NCBI GenBank assembly: GCA_009694475.1
Contig: SHUX01000010.1
Span: 1 to 35,776, forward strand
DNA from: Thermoleophilia bacterium
GTDB lineage: Bacteria > Actinomycetota > Thermoleophilia > Gaiellales > F1-60-MAGs149
DNA: 35,776 nucleotides
Direction of reading: 5' to 3'
The translations under genes were made by a program, and so were the position numbers. The stretch's first letter is position 1. Each line of letters begins with the position of its first letter. Of this stretch, positions 19,068-28,616 are shown piece by piece. The notes beneath the pieces are model-generated. The model searched no databases. It saw only the letters and a list, made by a program, of their open reading frames with translations, and had not been told where the DNA came from.

Positions 19068-20074
19068 ATGGTGTGACGGTGCTCGCCGGCGATATTGGCG
19101 GTACACACGCGCGCTTCGCTCGTGTCCGTGCCGGTGACGGCCGAGTGGTGCTCGAACACCAACAGGTCTACGACTCACCCGATTCGGCCTCGCTTGAGGC
19201 TCTCGTCGCGCAGTACCTCGTCGATCACCCAGGCGACGATGCCGTCGCTGCGATCGGGATTGCCGCTCCGGTTGTTGGTGGCAAGGCAAATCCGATCAAC
19301 CTGCCCTGGGCCGTCTCCGAAACTGAGGTGCGTTCTGCGATCGGCCACGCCGACGGTTATCTCCTCAACGATCTCCTCGCCAACGCCTGGGGCATCAGCG
19401 AACTCAGCCCCGACCAGTTGGAGGAACTGCAGCCCGACAGGATTGGCCTCGGCGGCAACCGTGCGGTCTGCTCGGCGGGCACGGGCTTCGGCATCGCCGG
19501 GATGGTCGCGATCGGCGACCGCTGGCAACCGTTCGCGAGCGAAGGTGGCCACATCGACTACGGCCCGCGCAGCGCGCAGGAAGATGCGCTGCTGTTGTAC
19601 CTGCGTGAGCAGCACCCCGACTGGGAGCATGTCAGTGCCGAACGCGTCGTCTCTGGACCCGGACTCGTACACATTTGGGAGTTCGTCACGCAGACGGGCC
19701 GCGCACGGGCAGGTGCCGAACTGTCGGCCGCGATCTCCGCTGGTAGTCCCGGTGTCGCCATCTCCCAGGCCGCTCTCGCGGACTCGGATGCGAGCGCCAG
19801 TCTCGCGATGGAGATGTTTGTCCATGCCTACGGTGCCCAAGCTGGCAACCTCGCGCTCGTCCTCCTCTCGACGGGAGGTATGTACATCGGTGGTGGCATT
19901 GCCCCACAGATCCTGCCGATCCTCCGCCGTGGTGGCTTCTTAGAGGCGTTTCAAGCAAAGGGACGCTACGACGGTCTGCTCGAGAAGATGGCCGTGCGCG
20001 TGATCCTCGACGAACTGTGTGCGCTGCGCGGCTCGGCCCGTTTCGCTCTGACCCGTCTGGAAGAGCGCTGCTAA
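19064..20074 (+). CDS. glk: Glucokinase, proteobacterial Glk (PF02685) type
   Basis: LAGDIGGTHARFARV, NPINLPW, LLNDLLANAWGI, EGGHIDYGPR; 4-bp overlap with opcA. Confidence 0.88.
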   Translation: MNGVTVLAGDIGGTHARFARVRAGDGRVVLEHQQVYDSPDSASLEALVAQYLVDHPGDDAVAAIGIAAPVVGGKANPINLPWAVSETEVRSAIGHADGYLLNDLLANAWGISELSPDQLEELQPDRIGLGGNRAVCSAGTGFGIAGMVAIGDRWQPFASEGGHIDYGPRSAQEDALLLYLREQHPDWEHVSAERVVSGPGLVHIWEFVTQTGRARAGAELSAAISAGSPGVAISQAALADSDASASLAMEMFVHAYGAQAGNLALVLLSTGGMYIGGGIAPQILPILRRGGFLEAFQAKGRYDGLLEKMAVRVILDELCALRGSARFALTRLEERC

Positions 20075-20076
20075 CC

Positions 20077-20433
20077 ATGCAGGTGCGCAACCTCGACAGC
20101 GACGCGGAGCCCTTCATTACTGCCGACGGATCGACGATTCGCGAACTCCTCAACGTCGTGCACCCGCCGACGCGGAACCAGAGCCTGGCCGAAGCAGCGT
20201 TACCCGCCGGTACGGCCACCATGCGCCACTACCACGCGGCGGCCGAGGAGATCTATTTCATCCTCGAAGGGACAGCCACGATGGAACTTGACGGCGACCA
20301 GCGCGAGGTTGCTCCCGGCGACGCAATTCTGATCCCTCCCGGCGCGTGGCACCAGATTTCTGCCCACTCAGACCTTCGCATGCTGTGCTGCTGCGCTCCA
20401 CCCTACCGCCACGAGGACACGTTCTTCGGCTGA
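20077..20433 (+). CDS. Single-domain cupin protein
   Basis: RHYHAAAEEIYFILEGTATMELDGDQREVAPGDAILIPPGAWHQI; ATG at 20077. Confidence 0.85.
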   Translation: MQVRNLDSDAEPFITADGSTIRELLNVVHPPTRNQSLAEAALPAGTATMRHYHAAAEEIYFILEGTATMELDGDQREVAPGDAILIPPGAWHQISAHSDLRMLCCCAPPYRHEDTFFG

Positions 20434-20472
20434 ATCGGTATTCTGCAATCACACGTACTGGAGGGAACGACT

Positions 20473-21546
20473 GTGGCTGACATGGGCATCGATGGAATTA
20501 GCGAGATTCTCGGCGACAAGGCCGACGATCTGCTCGGACACACCTGCACGACAATCGACAAGGATCGTCTGCACCTTCCTGGACCTGACTTTGTCGAGCG
20601 CGTGATGCGCGACACGGACCGCTCCGTTCCCGTTCTGCGCAACCTGCAGACGATGTATAACGCCGGGCGCCTCGGTGGCACCGGCTACCTCTCGATCCTC
20701 CCGGTCGATCAGGGCATCGAGCACTCGGCTGGCGCCTCGTTTGCCAAGAACCCCGACTACTTCGATCCGGCCAACATCGTGGAACTCGCGATTGAGGGTG
20801 GCTGTAACGCGGTTGCCTCAACGTTGGGTGTGCTCGGCTCGGTGTCGCGCAAGTATGCACACCGCATTCCGATGATGCTGAAGCTCAACCACAACGAGTT
20901 CCTCAGCTATCCGAACGGCTACGACCAGATCATGTTCGCCTCGGTCAATCAGGCGTTCGAGATGGGCGCGGTCGCCGTCGGCGCCACGGTCTACTTCGGC
21001 TCTGAAGAATCGAAGCGTCAGATCATGGAGGTCTCCGACGCCTTCCAGGCCGCCCACGAGTTAGGCATGGCAACCGTCCTCTGGTGCTACCTCCGCAATA
21101 GCGCCTTTTCGGCGAAGGATGGCGGTCCGGACTACCACACCGCAGCCGACCTGACGAGCCAAGCCAACCACCTCGGCGTCACGATTCAGGCCGACATCAT
21201 CAAGCAGAAGGCGCCGGAGACGGCAGCCCCGGGCTTTCTCGACATCAACTTCGGCAAAACCGATAAGCGCGTCTACGAAAACCTAATGACACCCCATCCG
21301 ATCGACATGACGCGATATCAGATCGCCGGCTGCTACATGGGTCGTGCTGGCCTGATCAACTCGGGTGGCGCCTCCGGCGACAACGATCTGCACGACGCCG
21401 TCTCGACGGCCGTCGTCAATAAGCGTGCGGGCGGCATGGGCATGATCTCGGGCCGCAAGGCATTCCAGCGGCCGCGTAACGAGGGCATCGCGCTCCTCAA
21501 CGCGATCCAGGACGTCTATCTCTGCGACGACGTCACGATCGCGTAG
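20473..21546 (+). CDS. Class I fructose-bisphosphate aldolase (DhnA/archaeal type)
   Basis: [49 protein letters not shown] start. Confidence 0.92.
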   Translation: MADMGIDGISEILGDKADDLLGHTCTTIDKDRLHLPGPDFVERVMRDTDRSVPVLRNLQTMYNAGRLGGTGYLSILPVDQGIEHSAGASFAKNPDYFDPANIVELAIEGGCNAVASTLGVLGSVSRKYAHRIPMMLKLNHNEFLSYPNGYDQIMFASVNQAFEMGAVAVGATVYFGSEESKRQIMEVSDAFQAAHELGMATVLWCYLRNSAFSAKDGGPDYHTAADLTSQANHLGVTIQADIIKQKAPETAAPGFLDINFGKTDKRVYENLMTPHPIDMTRYQIAGCYMGRAGLINSGGASGDNDLHDAVSTAVVNKRAGGMGMISGRKAFQRPRNEGIALLNAIQDVYLCDDVTIA

Positions 21547-21587
21547 GTTCTAGGGGCACATTACAACCGCGCGGATCTGATGGTTGC

Positions 21588-23056
21588 CTAGTCCTCGACA
21601 AGTCGACCGAGCGGTCGTGCCAGCGCGAGCACCACGCAGGTCGCAACGAGGGCGATCAGACCGAGCAGACCGAAGAACGCCATCTGCCCAAGCGCGTCGT
21701 AGAACTGGGCGAGGCGACCACCGATGGCATCGCCAACACTGGTGGCCAGAAACCAGACTCCGAGCGTCTGCGAGACGCGATTAGGTGGCGAGAGTCGCGT
21801 CGCGGCTGCCATACCAACCGGACTCAGCATCAACTCGCCAACCGTCTGGATAGCGAACACAGCGATCAGCCACATCGCCGCCACCTTGCCTTCAATTGCC
21901 GCTTGGGCGGCGAAGACCATCACACCCATCGAGATTGTGACGAGAAACAGACCACCAGCAAACTTGTACGCCGTACCTGGCTGTTTGCCACGCACCCCAA
22001 GCGCCGTCCAGATGAGCGCCATCACCGGTGCGAGCGTAATGATCAGGAGCGGGTTAACAGACTGAAACCAACTCGACGGGAAGCCGACGCTGCCGATCGT
22101 ATTGCGGGTGTCTTCCTGCGCGAAAATCGCAACGGTTGAGCCGGCCTGGTCGTAGACAAGCCAGAAGGCGGCCGCGGCGCAGAAGAGAACGAGCAGTACG
22201 AGCACACGATTGCGTTGCTCGCGATTGTCGCGTTCGGCGCGCAGCGTGCGCGTAAACCAAGCGATCGGCACTACCAGAATCACCAGCGTAATTGCCAACT
22301 CGATGACGTTTGCGGAGAAATGCATGACCATCAGGTCGAGCAGGACCAGCCCAACCGCTGCCACGACGCCGATTGCCGCCCCCACTCCGTAGCGCCGGCG
22401 CTCGGCATAGTTGAGCGGATTGTCCGGCGCAGCGCCAAGCGTTCCCATGCCGCGGGTGCCGATGCCGTATTGCACGAGGGCGAGGATCATGCCGACGGCT
22501 GCCGCTCCAAAGCCGAGCTCCCACGACACCTCTTGGCCAAGATAGCCGCACACCAGCGGCGAGAGGAAAGCGCCGAGGTTGATGCCCATGTAGTAGATCG
22601 AGAAGCCGGCGTCCGAGAGGTCGCGCCGCGAAGCATAGAGAGCCCCTACCAGCGCGGTCATATTTGGCTTCAGCAATCCCGTGCCGATGATGATCAGAAA
22701 CAGCGCGAAAAGAGTCCGCTGCCACCCATGATTGCCAGCACGATGTGCCCCGCTGCAATCACTGCACCACCCACGAAGACCGTGCGTCGTGGCCCGAGCA
22801 CGCGATCGCCAATCCAACCGCCGGGCAGGGGCGTCAGGTAGACCAGCGAGACGTAGACGGCATAAATTCCGGCGGCCTCGACCGCGCTCAGGCCCATGCC
22901 ACCGTCGGCGGTCGGCGCGATCATAAAGAGCACGAGGAGTGCGCGCATGCCGTAGTACGAGAAGCGCTCCCACATCTCGGTCAGACACAGCGTAATGAGC
23001 GCGCGTGGCTGGCCAAACAGCGTGCGCGAGAACGGATCAAACGGCACGACACTCAC
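21588..23056 (-). pseudogene. POT/PTR-family oligopeptide:H+ symporter split by an apparent 1-nt deletion at 22708-22711
   Basis: N-terminal piece TEMWERFSYYGMRALLVLF (22694-23056) and C-terminal piece LFALFLIIIGTGLLKPNMTALVGALY (21588-about 22711) lie in adjacent frames and together make one POT protein. Confidence 0.85.
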
Positions 23057-23424
23057 GCGAGACAGCCCTTCAGATCACTTGCAGGTGACAGTTCGACAAT
23101 CGGGTTGGTCTGGCTTTCCGAACCATCGACGCGAAGATTACGCGCTGTTGCCGACCAGCAGTTGTCCGTCCCGATCGCGACCGTGTAGCGCAAAGAGACG
23201 ACGGTGTTGCCGACACCGAGGTGCACGGTGCACTGAACGCTTGGGCGCTGTCCAACACAGCCGACTGAGCGAACCACAACCATCGGTGCGGCGTTCTCGG
23301 TCTGTGTGGTGATTGCAGCCGCAACCGCCGCCTCCATCTGGCTGTGCTCCCCATCCGCGAACGAGCCGCAGGCGGCGACGGTAAGAAGAAACGGCAGCGG
23401 GATCAGCAATCGAAGTTTGATCAA
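23053..23424 (-). CDS. Small putative lipoprotein (TTG start proposed)
   Basis: LIKLRLLIPLPFLLTVAACGSF signal peptide with lipobox; 4-bp overlap with the POT gene. Confidence 0.65.
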   Translation of the reverse strand: MIKLRLLIPLPFLLTVAACGSFADGEHSQMEAAVAAAITTQTENAAPMVVVRSVGCVGQRPSVQCTVHLGVGNTVVSLRYTVAIGTDNCWSATARNLRVDGSESQTNPIVELSPASDLKGCLA

Positions 23425-23436
23425 ATAAACATATAC

Positions 23437-23464
23437 TTCACGGCCCGTCAACGCCCGCTAGGAT
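23437..23464 (+). promoter_or_regulatory. Possible sigma-70-like promoter (TTCACG - 16 nt - TAGGAT) for the DsbA-like gene
   Basis: Motif spacing read in the divergent intergenic region; single weak match. Confidence 0.2.
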
Positions 23465-23497
23465 TCGTCGCGAACGCTCGACCGACGAGGACACACC

Positions 23498-24277
23498 ATG
23501 GAATACCAAGCGAAAACACCGCCCCCGCCGAAGAAGGGTCCTGTCGGGGATGGGCCATCGCGTCGTAGCCTGTGGTTGATCGTTGGCGTTGCCGCCGTCG
23601 TAGCGGTGATCGCCGCGGGTGGCCTGATCTACGTCTCCCAACAGTCGACAACACCTAGCAGTGATGGTGGTGCCAGCGCAGCCGACGTTGCGGCCGGCAA
23701 GTTGAAGGGCGTCAAAGAGGTCAACGATCGCTTTGCTGGAATTCCACAAAACGGCATGACGCTCGGCGATCCTGCCGCCACCGTCACGATCACCGAATTT
23801 GCCGATCTGCGCTGCCCGGCTTGCCAAAAATTCGCCCTCGATTTTATGCCGAAGGTCGTCGCCGACACCATCAAGCCCGGCAAAGCCAAGTTCGAGTACC
23901 GCCTCTGGCCGATCCTCGGCACCGATTCGGTCAATGCCGCTCAGTGTGGCATCGCCGCCCAGCAGCAGAACAAGCTATTCGAGTATCAGGACCTCTGGTA
24001 CATCAACCAGCAGGACGAGATGACCAACTACGCCACGCCCGCGTTCTGTGATGGCCTTGCCAAGGCGGTTGGCCTCGACCTCACGCAGTTCGAGCAGAAC
24101 CGTCAGGATGAGGCGATCTGGGGCCCCGAGATTCAGGATGTCCAGGTCGTGGCGGCTCAGCGGGGCTTTGGTGGGACGCCATCGTTCATCATCACAGGCC
24201 CTAAGGGCGAGAAGATTCTGAGCGGCTCGATTCCGACCGCCGAGACGATTGCCAAGACAGTCGCAGAGGTCTCCTAG
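23498..24277 (+). CDS. Membrane-anchored DsbA-family thiol:disulfide oxidoreductase
   Basis: N-terminal TM; FADLRCPACQKFALDFMP CxxC motif; GGTPSFIITG cis-Pro loop. Confidence 0.9.
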   Translation: MEYQAKTPPPPKKGPVGDGPSRRSLWLIVGVAAVVAVIAAGGLIYVSQQSTTPSSDGGASAADVAAGKLKGVKEVNDRFAGIPQNGMTLGDPAATVTITEFADLRCPACQKFALDFMPKVVADTIKPGKAKFEYRLWPILGTDSVNAAQCGIAAQQQNKLFEYQDLWYINQQDEMTNYATPAFCDGLAKAVGLDLTQFEQNRQDEAIWGPEIQDVQVVAAQRGFGGTPSFIITGPKGEKILSGSIPTAETIAKTVAEVS

Positions 24278-24280
24278 CGC

Positions 24281-25630
24281 GTGGAGACCTCTGCCGTCGA
24301 AGCGGTTGCCGAGTCGCCGAGCGCGATCTGGCGTCGCGTCGAGGGGGCGCTGGAGGAGGTGGGCGGAGGCGTCGTTGAGGCGGAGGTGCAGAAGTGCTTT
24401 CGTGCCGCGTCAGGACATGTCTATCTTGACCTGACTGACGGTGAGGCACTCGTCAAGTGTGTGATCTGGAAGAGCAACGCCGACCGCATTGCCGAGTTGC
24501 CCCAGGAGGGGCAGTTGGTCCAGGCGCGCTACACGAAGGTCCGCGTCTACGCCAAAAACGGGTCGGTCTCGCTCGACGTCAATGCAATTCGCGGAGCAGG
24601 CGAAGGCGAGCTGCTGGCTCGCGTGCAAGAGACGCTTGCACGCTTAGTGGCTGACGGCCTGACCGATCCCGAGCGCAAACTGCCGATCCCTCGTTTCCCT
24701 CGCCGGGTTGGTCTCGTAACAGGCCGTGGCTCGGATGCCGAGGCGGATGTCCTGCGCGCACTACGCGACCGTTTTCCACCCACGCGGATTGCGGTGTCGT
24801 ATTCCCTCGTCCAGGGCGTCAATGCCGTTCCCGAGCTGATCGACGCCCTGGCCCGCCTCGACATCGAACCCGATGTCGAGGTGATCATCCTCGCCCGCGG
24901 TGGCGGAAGTGTCGAGGACCTACTGCCCTTCTCCGACGAGCGTCTCTGCCGCGCAATTGCCGCACTCGGGACGCCCGTTGTGACGTCGATCGGCCACACC
25001 AAACAGCGCCCGAACTGCGACCACGTTGCCAGCGCGGCTGCGGAGGTGCCCGCGCGCGCCGCCGAACACGTCGTCCCGAGCGCCGCCGAGCTGGACGAAC
25101 GCATCGACCGTCGGGCCGCGGAGATCGCCGGTTTCGCCTGGGGGCGGCTCGTGACTGCGGAGGCGCAGATCGACCGGAGCGCGATGCGTCCAGCCGGACA
25201 GGCCGCACTAATCCCGCGGGTTGGACGTGTCGAGTTGGCAGGACAGTCCCTCTCGCATGCCATCGCGGTGACGGTGACGAGGCCGCGCGAACGTATCAGT
25301 GGGTGTGCCACCACGCTGGCGCGCACCCTGCAGAGTGTGCCGCGACCAGCGTCGTTGGATGCTGTGAGGGAACGCCTCGGGCGCGCCACCGGCGAGCTAC
25401 GCCATCGGGTACAGCTCGGCTCGACCGCACTGAGCGGAGCGCTCAACCTCGTGCGTGCCCGCGACTGGCGCGAGCGCGGCTTCGCGCTCGTCCGCCTGCC
25501 AACCGGCGCGCTCGTGTCCAGCACGCAGGATCTCGCGGCTGGTCAACCAGTGATCATTCAATTGAAGGGTGGGCTACTCGATGCAACGATCGAGCATGTC
25601 CACCCGGACGAGACGGAGACGGACGCATGA
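24281..25630 (+). CDS. xseA: Exodeoxyribonuclease VII large subunit (divergent catalytic motif)
   Basis: N-terminal OB-fold, VGLVTGRGSDAEADVLRAL, ILARGGGSVEDLLPFSDE; followed by xseB; GTG start. Confidence 0.9.
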   Translation: METSAVEAVAESPSAIWRRVEGALEEVGGGVVEAEVQKCFRAASGHVYLDLTDGEALVKCVIWKSNADRIAELPQEGQLVQARYTKVRVYAKNGSVSLDVNAIRGAGEGELLARVQETLARLVADGLTDPERKLPIPRFPRRVGLVTGRGSDAEADVLRALRDRFPPTRIAVSYSLVQGVNAVPELIDALARLDIEPDVEVIILARGGGSVEDLLPFSDERLCRAIAALGTPVVTSIGHTKQRPNCDHVASAAAEVPARAAEHVVPSAAELDERIDRRAAEIAGFAWGRLVTAEAQIDRSAMRPAGQAALIPRVGRVELAGQSLSHAIAVTVTRPRERISGCATTLARTLQSVPRPASLDAVRERLGRATGELRHRVQLGSTALSGALNLVRARDWRERGFALVRLPTGALVSSTQDLAAGQPVIIQLKGGLLDATIEHVHPDETETDA

Positions 25631-25872
25631 CAAAACCACAAAACGTGTCGTTCGAGCAGGGCCTTGAGCGCCTTGAGGCGATCGCCGAACGACTAGGCGA
25701 GGCCGAGCTGAGCGTCGAGGAGACGATCGGTCTACTGCGCGAAGGCAAAGGGCTCGAACAGGCTCTACGAGGCTACCTCGAGACGGCCGAGCACGACCTG
25801 CAAGAGATTGAGGCCGGACGCGGACTGACCCAGTTCGTGATCGACAGGCCCACCGACACGCCAAAGCCCTAA
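25627..25872 (+). CDS. xseB: Exodeoxyribonuclease VII small subunit
   Basis: SFEQGLERLEAIAERLGEAELSVEETIGLLREGKGL; ATG at 25627 overlapping the xseA stop. Confidence 0.93.
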   Translation: MTKPQNVSFEQGLERLEAIAERLGEAELSVEETIGLLREGKGLEQALRGYLETAEHDLQEIEAGRGLTQFVIDRPTDTPKP

Positions 25873-25915
25873 CCACGACCGGCGAACACGGACCGCATCT
25901 GTCACGCTGCAGACG

Positions 25916-26848
25916 ATGGCGGATTCGATTATTCGTTGCGAGGGTGTCACCCGCACCTTCGGCAAACGCACCGCACTCGACAATGTCACGCTGACCGTCG
26001 AGCCTGGCCGCTGCTTCGGTTTTCTCGGACCCAACGGTGCCGGCAAGACCACGCTGATTCGCTGCATCCTCGGTCTCGCCCGCCCGGACGGCGGCAGAAT
26101 TACCGTTCGCGGCTTCGATATTGGCAGAGACCCTGCTGCCGCACTCGCTCGCATCGGGGCAATCGTCGAGGAGCCCCGCTTCTACGGCTATCTGAGCGGC
26201 CGCCAGAATCTCGAGTTGTGGGCGGCCTATGTTGGCGACGGTGCGCTTGCGCGTGTGCCAGCACTGCTAACTCGGGTTGGGCTTGACGAACGATCCGGTG
26301 ACAAGGTTTCGGCGTACTCGCTCGGCATGCGCCAGCGCCTGGGCGTCGCACGTGCACTCTTGTCCGATCCGGAGCTACTCGTCTTGGACGAGCCCACTAA
26401 TGGCCTAGACCCGGATGGCGTGGCCGAGTTTCGCGTCTTGATCCGCTCGCTCGTCGAACAGGATGGCCGTGCAGTCTTTGTCTCCTCCCACCTGCTCGAC
26501 GAGATCGAGAAGATTTGTGACGACTTAGCGATTGTCAATCAGGGCCGTGTGATCACGTCGGGAACGCTCGCCGACCTACTCGCCGCGGGTGGGCGCGAAC
26601 TGACGATCGAGTGTGACGATGCCGCGCGTGCCGAGTCCGTGCTACGCGCGCTTCCGACAGTGACGGCCGTGACGCGCTCTGCCGCGGGTACGCTGTCCGT
26701 GCAGCTGGCGCCCGACTCGCCCGAGACGCGCGCCGGTGTCAATCGCAAACTCGTCGAAGCCGGACTGGATGTCAGTCGACTCGAACCACGCGAGGACTCG
26801 CTCGAAGAACGCTATCTATCGCTGGTGCGCGAAGCAGGTCAGGCATGA
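25916..26848 (+). CDS. ABC transporter ATP-binding protein
   Basis: GPNGAGKTT Walker A, YSLGMRQRLGVARAL signature, LLVLDEPTNGLDP Walker B. Confidence 0.95.
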   Translation: MADSIIRCEGVTRTFGKRTALDNVTLTVEPGRCFGFLGPNGAGKTTLIRCILGLARPDGGRITVRGFDIGRDPAAALARIGAIVEEPRFYGYLSGRQNLELWAAYVGDGALARVPALLTRVGLDERSGDKVSAYSLGMRQRLGVARALLSDPELLVLDEPTNGLDPDGVAEFRVLIRSLVEQDGRAVFVSSHLLDEIEKICDDLAIVNQGRVITSGTLADLLAAGGRELTIECDDAARAESVLRALPTVTAVTRSAAGTLSVQLAPDSPETRAGVNRKLVEAGLDVSRLEPREDSLEERYLSLVREAGQA

Positions 26849-27588
26849 TCGCCGTAGCCCGTGCCGACCTGCGCCGCATGCTGGCTCGTCGCGGTCTGAT
26901 CCTGGCGAGCGTGCTCGTTCCTGTCGCAATCGTGCTGGTGCTCGCAGCCGTTTTGATGTTCCTGCACACCCGCAATGCGGTTGATCACCCGACAGTGGGT
27001 GGTGATTCGTTCTTCTCGTTTGTTTCGCTCCTCGGCATTATCTCGGTCGTGTTCGGCACGGTGATCGGTGCGATCTTTGGTGCTGAAGATGTCGCCAGCG
27101 GCACGCTCCGGTACATCTTGCTGACCGGCTTTTCGCGCCTGCGGCTCTTTCTCACGAGAATCCCCGTGCTCGCGATCGTGGCAATCGGTGTGGCGCTTCC
27201 GGCCTTCGTGCTCCTGCTGATTGGTGCGCTCATCCTCCCGCACGCAGGCGAGCCGAGCGTTACGGCGAGCGATGTCGGACGCCTGCTGCTCAGCCTCGTG
27301 CTCAACGTCGGCATCTACGCCTTGATTGCCTACGGCATCGGCGTTGCAATTCGCTCGACAGGCGGCGCGATTGCCCTCGCGCTCGGACTCAACCTAATCG
27401 GTATCAGCCTGTTCAACCTGATCACTCGCGCGGTGCCAGGCGTCGAGCCTTGGCTGCTCGATTCGGCACTCACCCGCGTCTCCGACGGTGGCGATACCAG
27501 CATTGCGATTACGATCGTCGCGTTGATCGTCTGGCCCGGCGTGTTTCTCGCCATTGGCCTAGTTCGCGCGTTGCGCACGGAGGCTTAG
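26845..27588 (+). CDS. ABC-2 type transporter permease
   Basis: Multi-TM protein, 4-bp overlap with the ATPase gene; GAEDVASGTLRYILLTGFSRLRLFLTRI. Confidence 0.88.
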   Translation: MIAVARADLRRMLARRGLILASVLVPVAIVLVLAAVLMFLHTRNAVDHPTVGGDSFFSFVSLLGIISVVFGTVIGAIFGAEDVASGTLRYILLTGFSRLRLFLTRIPVLAIVAIGVALPAFVLLLIGALILPHAGEPSVTASDVGRLLLSLVLNVGIYALIAYGIGVAIRSTGGAIALALGLNLIGISLFNLITRAVPGVEPWLLDSALTRVSDGGDTSIAITIVALIVWPGVFLAIGLVRALRTEA

Positions 27589-28616
27589 TGCAACACGTCT
27601 CGCCGGAAATCGCGCTCAATTGTTACGCCACGCCACTCGCATCGCTCGGGCGCGACACGGTGCCGACGGGTGAGCATTTCGTTCGCAGCCACTTCGGCGT
27701 ACCCTTGCTCGACGCGGATCTGCATGCCATCGAGATCACGGGGCTCGTCAAGCGTTCGGTGCGCTGGACGCTCAACGACTTTCGCAAGCTGTCGCAGATC
27801 TCAACGCACGTGACGCTCGAATGCGCCGGGCATCGCCGCATGGAGCTCGAACATCCGGCGCCCGGCGTGCCGTGGCAACTCGGCGCGGTTAGCCATGCTC
27901 GCTGGGCAGGCGCGCAGTTAGCCGACCTTTTTGAGATTGTGCGCCCGCTCCCCGAGGCGACGCACATCGTCTTGAGCGGTGCGGACGTAGGCGACGTTGA
28001 GGGACGCACGGACCCAGAGGCGTTTGCGCGAGCAATCTCTCTGCGCGATCCCGTGGTGCGCGAGATCATCCTCGCCTGGTCGATGAATGGGCACGGGTTG
28101 ACGCCCGAGCATGGCGCCCCACTCCGTGCAGTCGTCCCCGGGTGGTACGCCGTATCGTCGGTCAAGTGGCTCAGCCGTATCGAGTTTGTCAGCCACGAAT
28201 TCGACGGCTTCTTTCAGGCGGTCGACTACCGCCTCAGGGAGGCGGGCGAAGAGGGACCGGGCCGCGAACTCACCGTGCTGCCCGTGCACTCGCTGATTAC
28301 GTCGCCCAGCGAGGCCGAGGCGATCCACGCAGGCTCGGTCGTGGTGGCTGGAACGGCCTGGGGCGGCGTCGGCGGCATTGGTCCCGTCGAACTCCAAGTC
28401 GACGGCGGAGCATGGCAACGGGTCCGCACGGAGCCCGGCCCGGGCATTCACGCCCCTACGCAGTTTGCACACACGGTCGACCTCGCCCCCGGGACACACA
28501 CGGTGCGTGCGCGCGCCACCGATCGCAAGGGCACCACGCAACCCGACTCAATCCCGTGGAACAGCCGCGGCTACGGCGTCAATACGGTGCACACGCTGAC
28601 GCTGAACGTCATCTAG
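27588..28616 (+). CDS. Sulfite-oxidase-family molybdopterin-dependent oxidoreductase
   Basis: VTLECAGHRRMELE (cf. CAGN motif), GWYAVSSVKWLSRIE, C-terminal Mo-co dimerisation domain; GTG start overlapping the permease stop. Confidence 0.88.
   Translation: MQHVSPEIALNCYATPLASLGRDTVPTGEHFVRSHFGVPLLDADLHAIEITGLVKRSVRWTLNDFRKLSQISTHVTLECAGHRRMELEHPAPGVPWQLGAVSHARWAGAQLADLFEIVRPLPEATHIVLSGADVGDVEGRTDPEAFARAISLRDPVVREIILAWSMNGHGLTPEHGAPLRAVVPGWYAVSSVKWLSRIEFVSHEFDGFFQAVDYRLREAGEEGPGRELTVLPVHSLITSPSEAEAIHAGSVVVAGTAWGGVGGIGPVELQVDGGAWQRVRTEPGPGIHAPTQFAHTVDLAPGTHTVRARATDRKGTTQPDSIPWNSRGYGVNTVHTLTLNVI

Noticed and set aside
22708-22711. Programmed ribosomal frameshift in the POT gene
   Set aside because: Only a T4 run, no canonical slippery heptamer at the site; indel error or pseudogene is simpler
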